Source: Alphaproteobacteria bacterium
Lineage (GTDB): Bacteria; Pseudomonadota; Alphaproteobacteria; Rhizobiales; Aestuariivirgaceae
Length of the DNA stretch: 10,654 nucleotides
NCBI GenBank assembly: GCA_005884715.1
Contig: VAZZ01000191.1
Span: 7,385-18,038, forward strand
Direction of reading: 5' to 3'
Of the stretch, positions 7,376-10,654 are shown in pieces (the first letter of the stretch is position 1; each line of letters opens with the position of its first letter). Below the pieces are notes generated by a model. The model had not been told where the DNA came from. It saw only the letters and a program-made list of their open reading frames with translations, and ran no database searches. The position numbers and the translations under genes are program-made.

Positions 7376-8050
7376 TCATGCCCCGACCGCCCGCAGGACG
7401 GCCTTGCATTGATCACGCACCCCCTTGACGCCCTGGGCGAAGGCTTCCTCGAACACCGCCGATCCGATGGTGAAGGCATTGGCGCCCGCTGCCGCCACCG
7501 CCTTGATGCGCTGTGGCGAATCGATGCTGCCGGCGACGATGAGATAGCCACTGTGGCCGACACCGCGCCGTGCCGCGCGGACGAGATCGAGCGGATCGGC
7601 ATGGGTGGCGCGATAGGCGAGGAGATCGACGCCAGGACAGCCGGAGGCAACCGCCTTGCGGCAATCGGCCTCCACGTCACTCGCCGTGCCGCCGAGTTTG
7701 GTCGGGTGCCCTACGGGACGGCCGGGGAAGGGATAGTAGGCAGGAGCCCCATCCTTGAACGTCTCCATCGCCAGTCTGATGTCCTGGCCGCCGAGGACGC
7801 GGTCGACGCCCAGTTCGGCCGAGGACTTGATCGACTGGCGAATGGTTTCCGGCGTCTGGCTAACGACTTCGATATAGGCGATGCACTTATCGGCCTTGAT
7901 CCGGCGAGTCAGTTCTCTGAGTGTAGCCCTGTCGACCCCCACATCCTTGAACCCGACATGCTTCAGGCCGAGACCGGAAAGTGAATCATAGACGTCAAGA
8001 CAGTCCTGGACCGTCTTGTCGTGATGCGTCAGCATAAAGATGAAATCCAT
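7376..8050 (-). CDS. TIM-barrel sugar-phosphate enzyme-like protein
   Basis: A 224-residue protein with a (beta/alpha)8 pattern. Strands include MDFIFMLTHH (1-10), KHVGFKDVG (30-38), CIAYIEVVS (56-64), VDRVLGG (82-88), VDLLAYRA (141-148), YLIVAGSID (169-177) and NAFTIGSAVF (191-200). The last two form the phosphate-binding loops typical of HisA, ribulose-phosphate epimerase and KDPG-aldolase-like barrels. K35 and E61 lie at strand ends and could be catalytic. I cannot name the reaction; aldolase, decarboxylase or isomerase are all possible. A longer frame begins at ATG 8134, but the added residues look like leader DNA. ATG 8050 begins the first beta strand, has AGG 7 bases upstream and leaves room for the operator-like sites, so I prefer it. 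It is the first gene of the operon. Confidence 0.82.
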   Translation of the reverse strand: MDFIFMLTHHDKTVQDCLDVYDSLSGLGLKHVGFKDVGVDRATLRELTRRIKADKCIAYIEVVSQTPETIRQSIKSSAELGVDRVLGGQDIRLAMETFKDGAPAYYPFPGRPVGHPTKLGGTASDVEADCRKAVASGCPGVDLLAYRATHADPLDLVRAARRGVGHSGYLIVAGSIDSPQRIKAVAAAGANAFTIGSAVFEEAFAQGVKGVRDQCKAVLRAVGA

Positions 8051-8062
8051 GGTCTGGCCTGA

Positions 8063-8098
8063 TGTTGCACCTACAACAAATATGTTGCATGACTGACA
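8063..8098. promoter_or_regulatory. Two candidate DeoR-type operators upstream of the polyol operon
   Basis: TGTTGCACCTACAACA (8063-8078) is a 16-base imperfect palindrome. A second 16-base element, TGTTGCATGACTGACA (8083-8098), starts exactly 20 bases later and shares ATGTTGCA with the first. Length and ends (TGTT...AACA) match the layout of the E. coli DeoR operator. They lie 13-48 bases before the preferred ATG of the first operon gene, and the operon encodes a DeoR protein. Another regulator, for example of the GntR type, could use the same sites. No convincing -35/-10 pair was found beside them. Confidence 0.45.
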
Positions 8099-8133
8099 TA
8101 TATGGCGCAAGCTGATTCCGAAGAGTTGGCGCA

Positions 8134-8379
8134 ATGAATTGGAAGAGATCTTTCCGGTCTATCTACTATCATGATGCGCCTGAACCGGCGGATCTCGATC
8201 TCGTTTGGGCTGAAACCGCCCGACGGCGCGCAGCCTGGCGGACGAAAGCTTCAATGTCATCGTCGTCGAGGATTGCTGTTGCTGTGCCGCCGGCTCCGAA
8301 TGACCTTCACCGCAATGAGCTCGAAATCATCAACATGATCTACTGCCATGTCGTTCCACTGCAGAGCTCATCGCCATGA
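8134..8379 (+). CDS. Doubtful small ORF, 81 residues
   Basis: The frame runs from ATG 8134 to TGA 8379. The product begins MNWKRSFRSIYYHDAPEP, continues with an Arg/Ala-rich stretch (AETARRRAAWRTKA) and a run of four serines, and ends PLQSSSP. No membrane segment, signal peptide or family motif is visible, and only a weak GAAGAG lies upstream. The ATG coincides in position with the far end of the longer minus-strand frame of the first operon gene. It may be a genuine short orphan gene, a decayed fragment or chance. I keep it at low confidence because it is the only sizeable frame in the gap. Confidence 0.2.
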   Translation: MNWKRSFRSIYYHDAPEPADLDLVWAETARRRAAWRTKASMSSSSRIAVAVPPAPNDLHRNELEIINMIYCHVVPLQSSSP

Positions 8380-8571
8380 TGGGGTCTTGAAAGGAAGGAA
8401 GGTGTCAAATCGGGAAGTCCAAAAGTCAAACAACCCCAGCGAAACTGAACTAAACTAGCTGAATTGGGGGCGCCGCCGAACTCATCGGCATTGATGGGCT
8501 TGGTAATGCAATACTTTGGTTCATAGTATTTTCTCAAACCAGCGCGAGGCAGGGCACCGGGATGGATGCCG
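8135..8571. other. Poorly coding gap between the divergent operon and the permease gene
   Basis: Apart from the doubtful frame 8134-8379, nothing in this stretch looks like a gene on either strand. From about 8380 the base composition becomes more AT- and purine-rich than the flanking genes (GAACTGAACTAAACTAGC near 8443-8460). It includes a small hairpin GCCGA/TCGGC near 8475-8490. The right end holds the candidate permease promoter and an inverted repeat, listed separately. Confidence 0.5.
8500..8530 (+). promoter_or_regulatory. Candidate permease promoter with overlapping inverted repeat
   Basis: TTGGTA (8500-8505) and TAGTAT (8524-8529) are spaced by 18 bases, giving a moderate sigma-70-like pair about 95 bases before the permease ATG. 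A perfect inverted repeat, AATACT (8510-8515) and AGTATT (8525-8530) with a 9-base centre, covers the spacer and the -10 box. A repressor bound there would block the polymerase. Both calls are pattern-based. Confidence 0.33.
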
Positions 8572-8613
8572 CTATCCGTTGGGGGGAGCGTGACGTCACA
8601 ACATAACGGATAG
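8572..8613 (+). promoter_or_regulatory. Leader inverted repeat abutting the permease ribosome binding site
   Basis: CTATCCGTT (8572-8580) pairs perfectly with AACGGATAG (8605-8613) across 24 bases. The right arm ends where the GGGAGGGG ribosome binding site of the permease begins (8613-8620). The loop contains a second G-rich run (GGGGGGAG) and the perfect 10-base palindrome GTGACGTCAC (8590-8599). It could be a protein-binding site, an mRNA structure affecting translation, or both. Confidence 0.45.
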
Positions 8614-8623
8614 GGAGGGGCCC

Positions 8624-10186
8624 ATGGCTCAGAATTCAACTGCTGGCGCGACCAGTGGCGCGACGCCTGGCGCGATTGACGTTTCAACCGTCAAGAATGT
8701 CGATTTATTGCATGCCAAGGCGGTGGGCCTCATCGGCGTGCTGTTTCTGACCGTTACCGGAGCCGCGCCGATCTCGGCCATGCTGTTCAATGTGCCTATC
8801 GCCGTAGGCTTCGGCAATGGCATCGGCGCTCCGGCTTCGTTCCTTTTCGCCACGATCGTGCTGACCATCTTCTCGGTCGGCTACGCGGCAATGGCACGAA
8901 AGGTAACCGCGGTCGGCGGCTTTTATTCTTTCATCAGTCACGGTCTCGGGCGCGAACTCGGCTTGGCCTTCGGCCTTGCTTCCATCGTCGCCTATGCCGT
9001 CTTCGAAGCATCGCTGGCCGGCGGGTTCGCCTATTTCGCCAATCTCAAGCTGGCCGAATTCGGCATGAACATTTCATGGCTCTGGTTCGCTTTAGCCATG
9101 ACCATCGGCATCGCAATCCTGTCTTATCTCGATGTGAAGGTGTCCGTGGCGATCCTCGGCATTGCGCTGATCGGCGAAGTGCTGATCCTCCTGGTTTTCG
9201 ATTTTGCCACTCTATCTGCCGCCGATGCGTCATTCAGCGCCGCAGCGCTTAATCCGATCAACGCCTTCAAGGGCTTCGATGCCTTCAAAAGCGCGAGCGG
9301 CGCCGATCTTGCCGCGGGTGCCGCGGCCATTGGCCTGTTCTTTGCCTTCTGGTCATGGGTCGGCTTCGAGATGGCGCCCAACTACGGAGAGGAATCGCGC
9401 GATCCCAAGCGCATCGTTCCGCTGTCGCTCTTTATCTCGGTTATCGGCCTCGGCATCTTCTACACCTTGACGAGCTGGTGCGCGACGTCCGCCTATCCGA
9501 CTATCCAGGATGCCATCGCCAAGGCGCAGGGCGATTCGGCTCACTTTTTCCTCGAGCCCATCGCCAAGAATGCCGGCGGCTGGGCCGAGTCGATCATGAG
9601 CTACCTGATCCTCACCAGCGCCTTCGCCTGCGGCATGGCCTTCCACAATACCTGCGCACGTTACCTTTATTCATTAGGCCGCGAAGGCGTGTTGCCGGCA
9701 ATGCTCGGCCGCACCCACAAGTCCTACCGCAGCCCCCATATCGCATCGACGACCCAGTCGGTGATCGCGGCGATCATCATAGTTATCTCCGCTCTCGTCA
9801 TGGGAACTGACGATCCGACCAAGCAGGCCTATCTCGGCCTTTACGGCCTGATGGCCCTGCTCGGGACGTCGCTCATACTGATTGCCCAGGCAGTGGTGTC
9901 GATCGCTATCATGGTCTATTTCCAGAAGCATCACGCCGACGATGTGCATTGGTTTGCCACTATGCTGGCGCCGATCATTTCGTTCGTGGCGCAGGCGGTC
10001 GTGCTGTGGCTGTTGTTCTCTAACATCGATTTCCTGGGTGGCGGTCTCTCCTTCGCCAACCACATCTGGTGGATCGACGCACTCATCGTGATACTGGGAA
10101 TAGCGATTGCGTTCTGGCTCAAATCGGCAAAGCCCACTGTTTATGATCGCATCGGGCGTCTGATCTATTCGGGCCTCGACAAGTAG
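8624..10186 (+). CDS. APC-superfamily amino-acid permease
   Basis: A 520-residue inner-membrane protein with about twelve hydrophobic segments, the usual size for amino acid-polyamine-organocation transporters. A soluble N-tail (1-33) is followed by helix 1 with the unwound substrate loop TGAAPIS (45-51). Next come the conserved GGFYSFISHGLGRELG (98-113), helix 6 with FWSWVGFE (242-249) and the following EESRDPKRIVP (256-266). All these are family signatures for proton-coupled or exchange uptake of amino acids or amines. The substrate is not evident. ATG 8624 has a strong GGGAGGGG site just upstream. The gene has a long leader with candidate promoter, inverted repeats and hairpin. It is followed after 59 bases by an SDR gene that may process the imported compound, though a strong hairpin separates them. 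Confidence 0.92.
   Translation: MAQNSTAGATSGATPGAIDVSTVKNVDLLHAKAVGLIGVLFLTVTGAAPISAMLFNVPIAVGFGNGIGAPASFLFATIVLTIFSVGYAAMARKVTAVGGFYSFISHGLGRELGLAFGLASIVAYAVFEASLAGGFAYFANLKLAEFGMNISWLWFALAMTIGIAILSYLDVKVSVAILGIALIGEVLILLVFDFATLSAADASFSAAALNPINAFKGFDAFKSASGADLAAGAAAIGLFFAFWSWVGFEMAPNYGEESRDPKRIVPLSLFISVIGLGIFYTLTSWCATSAYPTIQDAIAKAQGDSAHFFLEPIAKNAGGWAESIMSYLILTSAFACGMAFHNTCARYLYSLGREGVLPAMLGRTHKSYRSPHIASTTQSVIAAIIIVISALVMGTDDPTKQAYLGLYGLMALLGTSLILIAQAVVSIAIMVYFQKHHADDVHWFATMLAPIISFVAQAVVLWLLFSNIDFLGGGLSFANHIWWIDALIVILGIAIAFWLKSAKPTVYDRIGRLIYSGLDK
8643..8678 (+). repeat. Three tandem 12-base repeats at the permease N-terminus
   Basis: CTGGCGCGACCA, GTGGCGCGACGC and CTGGCGCGATTG follow one another in frame near the 5' end of the permease gene, encoding the AGAT/SGAT/PGAI run (residues 7-18). 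They lie in the unstructured cytoplasmic tail before the first membrane helix, where copy-number change would keep the frame. Confidence 0.6.
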
Positions 10187-10197
10187 AACGAAAGTCT

Positions 10198-10227
10198 ACG
10201 GGGAAGCGCCCGGTGGCGTTTCCCCGT
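10198..10227 (+). terminator. Strong hairpin between permease and SDR genes
   Basis: ACGGGGAAGCGCC (10198-10210) pairs with GGCGTTTCCCCGT (10215-10227) around the tetraloop CGGT. This gives a 13-base stem with one G-U pair, 11 bases after the permease stop. No U-run follows and the next gene's ribosome binding site is only a few bases on. Partial termination or mRNA processing that sets unequal expression of the two genes is therefore more likely than a full stop. Confidence 0.5.
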
Positions 10228-10245
10228 TCCGCGAGGGGGCACATC

Positions 10246-10654
10246 ATGTTTTCATCACTGCAAGGTAAATCGGTCCTGGTCACAGGCGGCAGCAAGGGCA
10301 TCGGCAAGGGCATTGCCCGCGTCTTTGCCAAGTCGGGCTGCAAGGTGCTGATCACGTCGCGGCATGAGGATGGAGCCAAGGCCTGTGCCGAGGAACTGAA
10401 GAAAGCCGGCGCCACTGCGGCGGGATTTGCCGCTGATGTCACCGATTTCAAGAGCATGCAGAAGGCAGCCGACTTCGCGGTCAGGACGCATGGCGGCCTC
10501 GATGTGCTGTGCGCCAATGCCGGCATCTTCCCGCAAGTGAAGATCGAGGAGATGTCGGAGGAGACTTGGGATGAGACGGTCGACACCAATCTCAAGGGCA
10601 CCTTCCTGTCGGTGAAGGCCTGTCTGCCGGCGCTCAAGAAGAGCAGCCAGGGCC
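10246..10654 (+). CDS. SDR-family oxidoreductase, cut by right edge
   Basis: The first 136 residues of a classical short-chain dehydrogenase/reductase are visible. The nucleotide-binding TGGSKGIG lies at 13-20, the adenine-ring acidic motif ADVTD at 63-67, CANAG (the NNAG equivalent) at 89-93, and the catalytic asparagine is N115 in DTNLKG. The arginine in TSRH after the second strand (R39) favours NADP(H). The catalytic YxxxK lies beyond the window. The closest general type is the FabG-like 3-oxoacyl reductase group, which also includes many alcohol and sugar dehydrogenases, so the substrate is unknown. ATG 10246 has AGGGGG 6 bases upstream. It follows the permease gene and may share its transcript through the hairpin at 10198-10227. 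Confidence 0.9.
   Translation, partial: MFSSLQGKSVLVTGGSKGIGKGIARVFAKSGCKVLITSRHEDGAKACAEELKKAGATAAGFAADVTDFKSMQKAADFAVRTHGGLDVLCANAGIFPQVKIEEMSEETWDETVDTNLKGTFLSVKACLPALKKSSQG

Noticed and set aside
8051..8134. N-terminal extension of the TIM-barrel gene to ATG 8134
   Set aside because: The extra residues precede the first beta strand, include the operator-like repeats and have no domain character.

Overview
The window has high-GC, densely packed genes with many 4-base overlaps, Shine-Dalgarno sites and several non-ATG starts. The protein families (AbrB-type membrane protein, DeoR/FGGY polyol genes, YbaK-like deacylase) fit an alphaproteobacterium, most likely of the Rhizobiales. That placement comes from composition and protein character, not from a marker gene.

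Left part (1-2004). A conserved-looking hypothetical gene with a C-terminal membrane segment runs off the left edge on the minus strand (1-508). It diverges from a YbaK/ProX-type aminoacyl-tRNA deacylase gene (612-1100). That gene converges, with overlapping stops, on a membrane-anchored hypothetical protein (1094-1810, minus). The gap 1811-2004 holds a plausible minus-strand promoter flanked by two near-palindromic GGAGCGCTTCC-type sites that resemble LacI-family operators.

Middle part (2005-8134). Six minus-strand genes form one tight operon. In transcription order they are: a TIM-barrel sugar-phosphate enzyme-like protein, an sn-glycerol-1-phosphate-dehydrogenase-type oxidoreductase, a HAD-IIB phosphatase, a DeoR regulator, an FGGY carbohydrate kinase and an AbrB-family membrane protein. 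Five junctions have gaps or overlaps of 8 bases or less. The AbrB gene appears to start at a rare CTG that overlaps the kinase stop. The set looks like a catabolic route for a small polyol or ketose. The kinase would make the phosphate ester, the dehydrogenase would interconvert a polyol phosphate and a keto phosphate, the TIM-barrel protein would cleave or isomerise it, and the HAD enzyme would remove phosphate or clear a side product. The substrate cannot be read from the sequence. Two 16-base TGTTG-type sites just upstream of the first gene are candidate operators for the operon's DeoR protein.

Right part (8135-10654). About 0.5 kb with little convincing coding leads into a plus-strand APC-superfamily amino-acid permease gene (8624-10186). 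Its leader has a long inverted repeat next to the ribosome binding site. A strong hairpin separates it from the start of an SDR oxidoreductase gene cut by the right edge (10246-10654). No RNA gene, insertion sequence, CRISPR array or phage gene was seen. The most interesting part is the six-gene polyol-phosphate operon and its regulatory sites, not an obviously exotic system.
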